DNA of 64,000 nt from Zygaena filipendulae (GCA_907165275.2 OU015654.1:761501-825500), one strand, 5' to 3'; numbered from the stretch's first letter, positions 36,127 to 45,615 are shown. Notes: generated by a model not told the origin, from the letters alone. Translations and numbers: made by a program.

Positions 36127-36896
36127 CGACTTGCGTTGCGTTTGTAGTTTTTGATGAAAATCCTACATTTTTGAAAGAATGGTTAGGTTAGAACATGTAA
36201 GATAACGCGCGAGCCGAGCGCAGCGTGCCGCGGCAGCGGCCGGCGAAGCGCTAGAAACGACTTACGTTGCGTTTGTAATTTTTGATGAAAATCCTACGAT
36301 ATTTGGAAGAACGGTTAGGTTAGGTTAGGTTAGAACATGTAAGATAACGCGCGAGCCGAGCGCAGCGTGCCGCGGCAGCGGCCGGCGAAGCGCTAGAAAC
36401 GACTTACGTTGCGTTTGTAATTTTTGATTAAAATCCTACGATATTTGGAAGAACGGTTAGGTTAGGTTAGGTTAGAACATGTAAGATAACGCGCGAGCCG
36501 AGCGCAGCGTGCCGCGGCAGCGGCCGGCGAAGCGCTAGAAACGACTTACGTTGCGTTTGTAATTTTTGATGAAAATCCTACGATATTTGGAAGAACGGTT
36601 AGGTTAGGTTAGGTTAGAACATGTAAGATAACGCGCGAGCCGAGCGCAGCGTGCCGCGGCAGCGGCCGGCGAAGCGCTAGAAACGACTTACGTTGCGTTT
36701 GTAATTTTTGATTAAAATCCTACGATATTTGGAAGAACGGTTAGGTTAGGTTAGGTTAGAACATGTAAGATAACGCGCGAGCCGAGCGCAGCGTGCCGCG
36801 GCAACGGCCGGCGAAGCGCTAGAAACGACTTGCGTTGCGTTTGTAATTTTTGATGAAAATCCTACATTTTTTGAAAGAACGGTTAGGTTAGAACAC
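36127..36896 (+). repeat. 142-bp tandem repeat with TTAGG-type motifs
   Basis: Units start at 36127, 36258, 36400, 36542, 36684 and 36826. The four inner units are 142 bp; the first is 131 bp and the last is partial. Each inner unit carries (GGTTA)4, a permutation of the insect telomere repeat TTAGG, then a ~46-bp CpG-rich core (GCGCGAGCCGAGCGCAGCG and on). The outer units carry only (GGTTA)2 and share ACTTGCG and CCTACATTTT variants that the inner ones lack. Inner units alternate between TGATGAAAATCC and TGATTAAAATCC. Confidence 0.9.
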
Positions 36897-36962
36897 ATTT
36901 TTCAAAAATTCATAAAAAAAAAACTACGGGTTTCCGCAACCCCCCGTTTTAGGAGAGGCTTA

Positions 36963-37000
36963 CCCTCCCCCCCCCTCCCCCTCCCCCCTCCCCCCAACCC
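36963..37000. repeat. C-rich tract (G-rich on the minus strand)
   Basis: CCCTCCCCCCCCCTCCCCC and similar runs, almost pure pyrimidine. The minus strand has at least six runs of three or more G, fitting a G-quadruplex pattern. It lies just inside the right inverted end of the 1.25-kb element. Confidence 0.8.
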
Positions 37001-37030
37001 AAAAATCAACGGTCCATATACTATACTTTA

Positions 37031-37809
37031 ACCAAAATAGCTAATGTAGATTATAGTTAAAGAATTTATTTAAAAAATGCCTCTTTTATTTATGTTTATT
37101 TAACTAGGTGCTTATAAAAAATTGATCTGCCCCCACCTCTCCTGGCCCAGAACCCATCTGATTTGCTCCCTCTCTGGCCCAGACCCTGGGTACGTTCATG
37201 AATGCTTATAACTCGATACTATTCTACATAACATAAGGTACAATAATTATATTCAACTTACAACGTCCATTCGTAAATAGGTACTATATTATGTAGGTAT
37301 TTTGTCTGGCTCAAAATAGCTATTTTACAATCGATATTTCAGTCACTCTGCACTAGTATCTAATCGAGTTAATTCTGCATACAACTCGTAACTCTTACAA
37401 TGCAATAAAATATCGTAACTGGATTTGTAAGGAAAAAATTGATTTAAAAAACTTTTTTAAAATTTAACTTTATAGACTTACAGGTCTATAAAGTTTTTAT
37501 TTTTCAGAAATGAAATAATATTTATACAGAGTAAACCAAACAATTGAAAATGTAGCTTTTACGGTATAATAATATGATGGACCGACAGCTCATAGGAGGC
37601 TTGCGCGCTTATATTTCCTTCCTTTTGGACGTGAATTAGCTATATATATTTTTTTAAATTTGAGGTGAAAATCCTTCAATACGTTCCTCATTGAACTTTA
37701 CACCCTGTATAGCTAAATCAAAAACACTCGATCAATAGTATTAGTAATGTACCTATCTAGTACCTATCTAGATCTATGTACGTTATCTTAGATAAATATA
37801 AAGGCTCAC
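37031..37809. other. AT-rich stretch, likely intron of the GPCR gene
   Basis: No coding region seen. A CCCCACCTCTCC / GGCCCAGA segment lies at 37129-37190. Being directly downstream of the exon at 37810-38009 on the minus strand, it should be intronic if that exon is active. Confidence 0.5.
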
Positions 37810-38009
37810 CTTCTCATGTACTGGAATTTGACCACGATGAATATCAGCAGCGAGTTGGCTGTCAGGGACGCCGTCAGAACCGCCACGTACAGCGTGATGA
37901 TGACCAGGTCGGGCTTGTAGAACACATCCAGATCCATCGGGGTAGCTTCCCATTCCTCGGTAACGTTCCAATCGCTCGGGGCGGAGCGGTTGAATGCTCT
38001 CACAGGCAT
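37810..38009 (-). CDS. First coding exon of a rhodopsin-like GPCR (partial)
   Basis: The 200-nt reading begins at ATG 38009-38007 (context AACATGCC) and ends at AG|GTGAGC, a consensus splice donor with its GT at 37809-37808, leaving phase 2. It encodes 66 residues plus two bases. Residues 1-33 form an acidic extracellular N-terminus with two N-glycosylation sites (NRS at 7-9, NVT at 15-17). Residues 34-60 are a hydrophobic segment matching transmembrane helix 1, with the conserved Asn (position 1.50) at residue 52, followed by KFQYMR, typical of the first intracellular loop. The residue before Asn52 is Ala, where Gly is usual. Family knowledge suggests a peptide receptor, but the ligand cannot be inferred. 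No further exon was found in the window; they would lie at lower coordinates, on or beyond the satellite side. If the exon began farther upstream, an in-frame TGA about 60 nt upstream limits it. Confidence 0.7.
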
Positions 38010-38017
38010 GTTGATCG

Positions 38018-38038
38018 TCAAGTCATCTTCGTCAACAT
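38018..38038 (-). other. Short upstream ORF in the GPCR leader
   Basis: Six codons from an ATG to TGA (MLTKMT), ending 8 nt before the proposed GPCR start codon and in a different frame. If the leader is transcribed as drawn, it could reduce translation of the main frame. Conservation is unknown. Confidence 0.35.
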
Positions 38039-38649
38039 CAATAAAGAACGTATTGGAACGTAATCACTATAGTTTTTTTTTTCTGTAAAACCACTGTTAT
38101 TTACACTTCATAATCCACAGTATTTAACTGTTCGTTTGGTTTTAGTCATTTGTGTTATCTTTGGATGAGGTTATCAGGCTGCGGTTTGAAACTGATATTT
38201 GCAAAGCGATTTTTGGATTTAGATACCTATCACTATTTTTAATTTATTCGTTTATAGAACAGTAATTTCCTACCGACGTTTAGATCATATTTTTTTTAAT
38301 ATCAAGTTTGTGAAATTCACTGTTGTTTATAAAGTTTGTAAATTTCATTGGTGTTTTATTACAATTTCCTTTTACTTTTCTATATAAACTCACCTCACCC
38401 CTGTATTACAAAAATTGTATTTCAAACTTATAAATAATATTATTAAAATGTCAGAAATAAATAAATAAATGTAATTTCAATAAAATTGGTCTTTTGTCTA
38501 TTTCATTCCTTAATTAAGTATATTCAAATGTAAAAAAAAATATTTATATATTTTCAAATAATAAAAGATAGCAAAAATTACATTTTTTATTTTTAACTCT
38601 CTGTTTAGGTTCCTGTGGATCACTTTTTTAAGAATTGCACAGGAGAAAA
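38039..38649. other. AT-rich upstream region of the GPCR exon
   Basis: Should contain 5' UTR, promoter or an upstream intron of the minus-strand GPCR. A poly-A run (minus strand) near 38072-38082 precedes a TTTTACAG-like acceptor, which may mark a spliced leader exon. An AATAAATAAATAAAT tail of LINE type lies near 38455-38470. No other gene seen. Confidence 0.35.
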
Positions 38650-38815
38650 AATATTTTTTCTGTGTTTGTTTGTAATGAATAAACTCAAAAACTATTGAAA
38701 CGATTTTAAAAACTCTTTCACTTATTAGAAGCTATATTATTCATGAGTATTATTATTCAAGACTAGGTTATTTTTATCCCGGATTTCCACGCAAAAAATT
38801 AGCGGTTGGGTAATA
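38650..38815 (+). mobile_element. Degenerate Helitron-like element
   Basis: GTGTTTGTTTGTAATGAATA, CTCAAAAACTATTGAAACG and TTTTTATCCCGGATTTCCACG follow the family order. The 3' terminus is eroded. Confidence 0.4.
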
Positions 38816-39274
38816 AAATTACAACATATTACGTTTTTAACGTTTAAAAACAATATTTCCTACCAAATTAATGGACATGATTATTTTTATTTTCAAGCAA
38901 ATAATATTTTGGCATCTAATAAAGTTGTAACTAAAAGTACCTACGCTACGTTTGCTGTAACATTTTAATCTGCGTATAAACACTTTGATGTCGCCGGTAA
39001 GTCATAAACATAACATTCTGTGATCGTTAAAAATGTTGAACACATAGAGATGGGGTGTAATTAAAAGATTTTATGAATAAACAAACACGTAGACCGTATA
39101 ACATAATATTTCTATCGCACGTCTTCACTCTTCTACTTGAGTAATAAAAGTCATAGCCATATTCATGATAACTCACTGCGAGTTTTATTAATAGTTATCT
39201 ACAACGTACGTACAACGACAGTCGCAGGATAATGCTAGTGTTATATCCGTTGGTTCGTTACGCATTAAGACACA
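38816..39274. other. AT-rich stretch, no gene seen
   Basis: No coding region, structured RNA or repeat recognised. Confidence 0.5.
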
Positions 39275-39443
39275 TCCTAACTAATATAATCAATGAGAAT
39301 ATTTGTTGAGATTTCACACATTATACTCAGCCGATTATTATTAAATTCCGTATACACGTCGTCTGGGGTACAGAAAAGGACATGGGGTGCATTTTGTCTC
39401 GAAATTCATGCGGAAACTTTTAAATTAACGCGGGTGAAACCAT
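39275..39443 (+). mobile_element. Helitron-like element, 3' end eroded
   Basis: Starts TCCTAACTAATATAAT, close to the family 5' terminus TCCTACTAATATTATAAA. It continues through ACGTCGTCTGGGGTACAG and AAATTAACGCGGGTGAAACC, then loses the CTAG end. Confidence 0.55.
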
Positions 39444-39478
39444 TAGAAATAACTACTAATATTATATTTGACAGTATA

Positions 39479-39640
39479 TCTAATCTTAATATATATAAAT
39501 CACGTGTCACGTTGTTTGTCCGCGATGGACTCCAAAACTACTAAACGGATTTTGATAAAATTTTGTAACCATTTATAATATGTTCCAACTTAAAAGATAC
39601 GATAGTTTTTATCCCGGAATTCCCGCGGAATGTCCACCCA
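39479..39640 (+). mobile_element. Helitron-like subfamily B element, partial
   Basis: Starts TCTAATCTTAATATATATAA, then CACGTGTCACGTTGTTTGTC and CGCGATGGACTCC. This 5' end matches, in reverse, the copies at 52497-52962 and 56474-57250. It is truncated after GGAATTCCCGCGG. Confidence 0.6.
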
Positions 39641-40124
39641 TGTCTAAATTATTTATAATACAATATTTGGCGCGTACGCCACCTGCAGCAAAATAATTCG
39701 AACCGGTAGGCGCGGGCGAAGCGCTTGGAATTTCGTAGATAGGTCACCTCCTAACTAATGTTGAATAACTTTTAAAGTACAATTTTTTTCGACATAAAAT
39801 ATATTTTAATCATATTATTGTTTATTTTTTTAATGGGGTGTATCAGGTTTTCAGTTAATTCATTAACACGTTGTATAATATATTGCATGCAGTGTATTAT
39901 GCATGTTGTATGTGTTGTTTATGCGTGCATGAATGCAGGGCATGCATACAGTCATGCGTATTGAGTGTTTGTTTGAGTGCGTGCCTACATCCCCCAGACA
40001 TAATTTCAATTTTATTTCTTAGGTTACACCATATATAATGTTAATCCGTTATTGGCAGTAGGTTTAATTAATAAATACGTACAATGTACATGTCATACGT
40101 ACGTAGCGCTGTGAATTATGTTAA
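39641..40124. other. Non-coding stretch with GC patch and TGCAT-rich patch
   Basis: A small CpG-rich patch lies at 39670-39730 (GGCGCGGGCGAAGCGCTTGG). From 39885 to 39975, TGCAT/GCATGC motifs cluster densely. No gene seen. Confidence 0.4.
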
Positions 40125-40407
40125 TCCTACTAATATTATAAACGCAAAAGTTTGAAAGTATGTATGGATGGGTGGATGGATGGATGGAAGGATGGATGGA
40201 TGGATGAAAGGATGGATGGATGGATGGATGGATGGATGGATGGACGGATGTTTGTTACTCTTTCACGCAAAAACTACTGAATGGATTTAAATGAAACTTT
40301 ACAATAATATAGCGTATACATCACATTAACACATAGGATACTTTTTATCCCGGGATTCCCGCGGGAACCATGAAATTAACGCGGGTGAAACCGCGGGGCA
40401 CAATTAG
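40125..40407 (+). mobile_element. Full-length Helitron-like element with (ATGG)n microsatellite
   Basis: Reference copy of the family. The 5' end is TCCTACTAATATTATAAACG. Then come a (GATGG/ATGG)n tract at 40165-40251, GTTTGTTACTCTTTCACGC, ACTACTGAATGGATTT and GGGATTCCCGCGGGAACC. It ends with a GCGGGTGAAACCGC hairpin and GGGGCACAATTAG, where CTAG has mutated to TTAG. A 5' TC, a 3' hairpin, CTRR and insertion between A and T fit Helitrons. No Rep/helicase frame is present, so it is non-autonomous. Confidence 0.65.
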
Positions 40408-40675
40408 TGTAAAATAAAATAAAATAATCCTGGGAAAATGTAGATAATCCTCGACAACTGCATCCTGACATTCGACCAAGTGAGCCAGCAGGAAAATGCT
40501 AGTCTTACATCAACAAATAAATATCAATCAATGTCACACTATTTTTGTGAGTCGGCTTTGTTCTTGTTTTGTTTGTTTATTTATAATCGTAAAAAAAATA
40601 TTCTATTCTATTTATGTTGACCCAGAGCCAATTTTAATTTAGATTCATAAACAAGCAATAGTTCTGTATATTATA

Positions 40676-41110
40676 CTAGCTGACCCCGCAGTTTCACCCG
40701 CGGTAATTTCGGATAAAAAGTGCCCTATGTCACTCAAGATCACTTTAGGTTCGTATAAGTGAAAGAATTATCAAAATTGGTTCAGTAGATCCAAAGATTA
40801 CAACCTTGCAAACTCCGGAGTTACCGCGAGAATTCCGGAATAAAAAGTACCCTATGTCCCTCAGGATCACTGTAAGTGAAAAAATTTTCAAAATCGGTTC
40901 AGTAGATCCAGCGATCACCTCTAAAACCTCACAAACTCACAATCTCCGGAGAACCCACGGGTATCCCGGGACAAAAGTAGCCTATGTTACTCAGAATCAC
41001 TGTAGCTTCCTATAAGTGAAAGAACTTTCAAAATCGGTTCAGTAGATCCAGTGATTACCCCCTACAGCGGCACAAACTCACAAACTTTTGCTCTTTATAA
41101 TATTAGTATA
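40676..41110 (-). mobile_element. Helitron-like element with triplicated core
   Basis: Reverse orientation from CTAGCTGACCCCGCAG to TTTATAATATTAGTA. The core of about 120-150 bp (GTCCCTCAGGATCACT ... GGTTCAGTAGATCCA) is repeated three times with divergence. The same CAGTAGATCCA core occurs once in 53370-53562. Confidence 0.65.
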
Positions 41111-41722
41111 AATAAATGATGAATAGATTGAATTATACAAGGTGTAAATTTAAATGAGGAACTTATTCAAACCTTAAACTATTCATGTAAATAATTCACA
41201 AAACAAGATAAAAACGTCATTTTAAGCGAGTGAATGACCTTCATTTTTGATTTATCTGTGCGTCAACACAACACAAAGGAAATGTTGAATATGACCCATC
41301 AACTCGTCGGCAACTTGTTCGATTATCATGATTTTCTTTTAACGTAAAAAATTATAATTTCTAATAATAAGTTTGTTATGAAATTTTTGTAATGATCATC
41401 GAACCTTCCTATAATACGTGTCGAGTTTAATCTTACACATTGTATAAGGTATATAATAAATTATTATTTCGAAAAACATATCTACATCCAATACGACGTT
41501 TGTTATTGATTGTCAGCTTATGGAACATTATGCAGCTGCAGCTGTCTCATCTCTAAAGTAATGATTGTACCGAGCACAAACGATGCAAGTACAAATTTAG
41601 CATTACAACGTTTCATATTACAAGAATGTGGGTTGGTTTTTGTTTTGATAATAATCATGAATTCACACCTAAAATGGATTGAGTAGAAACACTTAGCCGT
41701 TAATGATGATCTTGGTAAATTA
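41111..41722. other. AT-rich stretch, no gene seen
   Basis: No coding region or repeat recognised. A 75-codon reverse frame at 41518-41745 runs into the adjacent Helitron-like element and has no recognisable domain. Confidence 0.5.
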
Positions 41723-41845
41723 CTAGCTGTTAGTTGCGGTTTCACTCATGTTAATTTCGGAGTTCTGGAATTATGGGATAAAAAAATCTCCTATGTGCCT
41801 TTTTGTTCCCCTGACAACGTGTATGCAAGATTATGTACTTTTATC
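41723..41845 (-). mobile_element. Helitron-like 3' fragment
   Basis: CTAGCTGTTAGTTGCGG, GTTAATTTCGGAGTTC and CCCCTGACAACGTGTATGC in family order. The 5' part is lost. Confidence 0.55.
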
Positions 41846-41934
41846 TAAACATTTCAAAGAAGCTAAGACCCTGATAGTTTTTTTTTTTATTTTTGCATAC
41901 ATGAGAAGTTAAACCTTATAATATGATTCAGGTC

Positions 41935-42005
41935 AAATACCTTATTAGGGGTACAAAAAAGGACATAAGGACATTTTTATCTCAGCATGAAGTTAGAAAC
42001 ATATG
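41935..42005 (+). mobile_element. Helitron-like internal fragment
   Basis: GGGGTACAAAAAAGGACATA and the following TTTTTATCTCAG match the family core. Both termini are absent. Confidence 0.4.
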
Positions 42006-43084
42006 GCATTAAGACAGTAGATAGTTTCCTTCATCGTAAAGAATCATTTAGAACTTTCGTAATTCAACCCCTAAGGGCACTGAACAACTGGGCGAAAGTT
42101 TGGATGTTAGTTACGAAGTAAGAGTCATGAAAAATCAGTATTGGGTTCTTCTTTTAAAATCAAGAAACATAATATTGTCAAGATTTTTGACGATTTAGTA
42201 ATTATATCTCGTGACAAAATATGTTTTACCTAAAAGTCTGTTACTAAGTAGCCCACCCCCATAGCTGATTCATATTGAAAATAATATCAAGATATCAATG
42301 CAATAAGTGCAATAAGTATATTGTATTGTTTTAGAAGTAAACAATAATATATAAGTTACCGCTTATGGCATTAATGAGAGCTGAGTTGGTAAGTAATTCA
42401 AGTCAGCTCCGTAAATGGAATGTGTTTCAAATTTCTTTCTCGCTAATGACTGTTTGTCCGCCGACGAAGAATTATCTTATGATGCATTGCTACCCTAGTA
42501 AAGTATATAGACACTGTCTTGCTAATACATGTGCAAACAAATGTCTGTGTTTGCGAAATAAGACTTGCCTAATTCTCTTACAAATTATATAGTCACCTCA
42601 CAACTGAAAACCAGCGAATCTGCGTGTCTTTCTTTATATATATGAGCATGCCTTACCACTACAAACAATTAGTAAAAAGTTAAAAAAAAATTGAATAGCT
42701 ACTTTTATTTCAGTCACTGTTTCCCGCAGTTCGATTTTATCATCCAATAGAAAAATTTAAACTCATTTCACGTATCTAAAAAAACATTGCCACAATATGG
42801 TTTGAAAAATCTACAGGTGCTCTTTAACTGAGCTTATCCGTTTAAATTTCCTACATGTTACTAAAGTGACGACTTTGTTAATGTTTTAGATTTTAAATAT
42901 TTTCATGTGAGCTATTTTTATCTTTTTCGAGATATTCTTCTTTAACAATGGATAATTTAAATCATTGAGAAAGATAGAAACTACCTACTCGAAATGTTTT
43001 CGTAAAAGAACTTTAAGTTACATATTGGGTATTTAAACTCAGTAGTTGCTGTTTCTGACGATTATATTTTTATGATTCATATCT
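42006..43084. other. AT-rich stretch, no gene seen
   Basis: No supported gene, RNA or repeat. A 75-codon plus frame at 42365-42592 has no recognisable domain and is likely chance. Confidence 0.5.
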
Positions 43085-43390
43085 AGTAGACCATCCAATA
43101 AGTTTTCCCGACTGAACTTAATGAACTGAAGTGTTTTTTTGCGTGGTATTGTTTTTGCTCAATAAAGTAGGTATATCTTATCTTATTACTTCCTGTTTGC
43201 CATGGTCCCTTTTTACTATCCGTAGAATTTTAAATACCTGCTATTTCCCACGATTTCACGTGGATAACCTTTCGTGATAACCTTTTGGGTATCTTTCTCT
43301 ATACAAGTTGCGATAGCAAATGACATGAAATTATTTCAGTTGCACAGCTTTAGAATATGACATAGAATATAGAAAGAGTTACTAATACTA
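43085..43390 (+). repeat. Dispersed repeat family D, copy 1
   Basis: Resembles 47815-48165 from CCAATAAGTTT through GTATTGTTTTTGCT, AATAAAG, TATCTTATCTTA, GGTCCCTTTTTAC, GATAACCTTTCG, ACCTTTTGGGTA and TTGCACAGCTTT. The AATAAA followed by TTATC units suggests a retroposon 3' end in its first half. It abuts the damaged histone-stem-loop unit at 43419. Confidence 0.6.
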
Positions 43391-43418
43391 AAATATGTTA
43401 ATTAGGATAAGTAGAGAT

Positions 43419-43628
43419 ATGACTCGAGGTTTCACAAACAGTCTGATTGACATTCCTGATTGCAGCGCTAACACCCGTCCTAGATCCTTACCTGATCTGG
43501 TGATCCATGTTTGGCATCGGGCAAAACATCTCAAACGAAGTCAAGGCTCAAGCTCAAACCTAAATACGACGATACTTGCTGGTATTAGAAAGTCGCCAAC
43601 GTTGAATCCAGTTTTGGTTGTAAAATAA
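43419..43628 (+). pseudogene. Damaged copy of the stem-loop small-gene family
   Basis: Starts GATATGACT as the copy at 49506 does, and shares the protein block IPDCSANTR and DLVI with the copy at 46682-46909. Relative to that copy it lacks about 60 nt in the middle, changing frame, and the last codons before TAA read in a different frame. The upstream TATA region is missing, replaced by repeat family D. A mutated stem-loop follows the stop codon. Confidence 0.5.
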
Positions 43629-43631
43629 AAA

Positions 43632-43646
43632 GGCCCTTTCGGGGCC
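43632..43646 (+). promoter_or_regulatory. Degenerate histone-type 3' stem-loop
   Basis: GGCCCTTTCGGGGCC, preceded by AAAA and followed by ACAA. Compared with the canonical 16-nt element it has lost one loop base and the stem has changed, so it is probably not functional. Confidence 0.5.
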
Positions 43647-43840
43647 ACAATTGTTCTTTTACATCAATGTCCATTTCATAAAATATGACGTCTATCAATA
43701 TTAATATTACACCAATAAAAAAAAACATGTGTATGTTTCACACATGGCAAAAGTGAAACTTTTAGAAAAGTAAACTTCAAAAGAATGAGCCAAATACAGA
43801 GTATCGAAAGAAGGTTTTAGGGTTTATCAATGATAATTAG

Positions 43841-44440
43841 ATAATAGCGGAGATAAAGAGGCGTATAGGCATGGCCAAGGACGCCATGACCCGACTCAGT
43901 AACATCTGGAAGAGGAGGGGTATTACCAATGCCACTAAGACCCGGTTAATACACGCTCTTGTATTCCCAATTTTTCTATACGGGGTAGAAACTTGGACGA
44001 TACGAGCCCGAAAAAGGCAAAGGATAGAAGCTTTTGAAATGTGGTGCTGGAGGCGCATGTTACGGATACCCTGGACAGCCAAGCGCACCAATGCATCGAT
44101 TCTTTCACAGCTTCGCGTCCGAACCCGCCTCTCTACAATATGTCAGCAGAGAATTCTTGCATACTTCGGCCACATAATAAGGAAGGGAGATGAGAGCCTT
44201 GAAAAGCTGATCGTAGTCGGGAACACTGAAGGGAAACGAGCCCGTGGACGGTCCCCTACCAGATGGAGCGATCAAGTGAAAGGCCCACCCTCGACTAAGT
44301 TCTGCTCGGTTGTCAGGGAGGCAATGGACAGGCACCGCTGGAGGCGGATCGTGAGACGCATCGCGACACCAGCATCCTCAATTGACGATGACCACGATCC
44401 TCAGTCATGAGGGAGCGACCAGATAGAGAGATAATGATAA
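43841..44440 (+). mobile_element. 5'-truncated non-LTR retrotransposon
   Basis: The element starts just after an in-frame stop codon near 43838 and covers the C-terminal part of a reverse-transcriptase polyprotein, its stop codon and a short 3' UTR rich in GATAATGATAAT. Truncation at the 5' end is typical of LINE insertion. The coding part is intact from 43871 to 44410. Confidence 0.7.
43871..44410 (+). pseudogene. Reverse transcriptase C-terminal fragment (LINE relic)
   Basis: 179 codons. Near residues 35-45 is the motif FLYGVETWTI, then EMWCWRRMLRIPW (about 55-68), ILAYFGHIIRKG (about 95-106) and RGRSPTRWSDQVK (about 124-136). This order is characteristic of the C-terminus of insect endonuclease/reverse-transcriptase polyproteins of RTE-like elements. 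The catalytic RT domain and endonuclease are absent, so it cannot be active. Assignment to RTE rather than another clade is by remembered motif order. Confidence 0.75.
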
Positions 44441-45065
44441 TTATTGCTACCTAGTTTAAAAGTGCGTATACGTATGCGTATGCGTTTCGGATTGAAATTT
44501 ACCAACATAATATCTATTAAATAAAGGGTTAGTTGCTATTTTTGAGTAGGTAGTATTAGGCAGTTTAAATAGATACCCAAGAGTAGAGAAGCACTTCATA
44601 AAGGGGAGAGAGGAAGAGGAGACCAAGATAATAAACTCGTTAGCTATTGTTTACCAACGTTCAATTTTATAAGTCATATTATTGTGACTTGTGCTGGCTT
44701 GGGACACTCAAAACACAGAATTTGTTGATAAAGAATGGTACTTGTTCTTGAATCTGGATAACTTCCAATCTGACAGTTTTAGGATGAGATCAACCAATGG
44801 ACGAATTATAGTTGCTCACAGGTTTGTTTCGATAAAAGATTCTTGCAAGCGGCAGCGGGCACTGAACTCCATCTTACACACACACACACATGTCGGTTCT
44901 GACATTGCTAGTGATGTTATCGTAATCGCTGTAGATTCCTGCCAACTCGTTGGTACGCAAGGTCATAGACGAAGTATTTATTCTACGAGCACACTCCATA
45001 TTAGAGAATTAACTTTTTCTATCATTACTAACCATTGGAAGAGAAGCCGCGATATATAACTATAT
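44441..45065. other. Non-coding stretch with (CA)n; 122-codon frame of doubtful meaning
   Basis: An open frame at 44691-45059 (plus) has no ATG near its start and spans a (CA)7 tract (44877-44891). I recognise no domain and regard it as chance. No other gene seen. Confidence 0.35.
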
Positions 45066-45209
45066 ATTATAATGAACTCAGAAGCTACTGTTTCCCATGT
45101 AAAGTTTTCAGCTGTAAAACTGAACTCATTTCATGTTATTTGCTATGTTATGTTTGAATCATTGATACTCCATTGACTCCATATGTTTTCTTTTTAGAAA
45201 GATCGTTAT

Positions 45210-45390
45210 TTATCTCTTGGACTCATGGTCCTTTTTATTATATTCTATAGAGTTTTAAGTACTTGCTGTTTTCTACGGTTTTAGTTGCATAACCTTTCGA
45301 GATAACGTTTTGGGTAGCGTATATTCAAGCAACTTTAGCTACTTGAAATGAGTTCAATTGCATGGTTGTGAAAACTTTCCATATTTGTAG
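45210..45390 (+). repeat. Dispersed repeat family D, copy 2 (partial)
   Basis: Shares ATGGTCCTTTTT, TACTTGCTGTTT, ATAACCTTTCGAGATAACG, TTTTGGGTAGC and TTCAATTGCA with the copies at 43085 and 47815. The AATAAAG half is missing. Confidence 0.5.
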
Positions 45391-45615
45391 ATAAATAAAT
45401 AAAAAAATAAAGTTACTCCAGAATTTTAATAAAAATTAATGAGATTTTGCCCTTGAAATAGTAAGTATATATAGTATTAGTAAGGATACTATATACAAAT
45501 ATACGCTCAAACCGCACAATTGACTTAAAATTTTCCTAAAGTACCTACCATGAAATAGAAATAAAGGAATATAATATTCTTTATTATAATTGATAGAGAT
45601 ATCTGAGATATCCGC

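Larger units (their letters stand above)
35778..37030. mobile_element. 1.25-kb element with 22-bp perfect inverted ends
   Basis: Bases 35778-35799 and 37009-37030 are perfect 22-bp inverted repeats containing AGTATAGTATATGGACCGT. Between them lie about 330 bp of AT-rich sequence, the 142-bp tandem array and a long C-rich tract. No transposase-like frame is present, so this is a non-autonomous element or a repeat-filled foldback. No clear target duplication is visible. The left end lies about 60 bp from the splice-donor-like site at 35717. Confidence 0.65.

Noticed and set aside
44691..45059. 122-codon plus-strand frame
   Set aside because: No ATG near its start, runs through a (CA)n microsatellite, and no domain is recognised.
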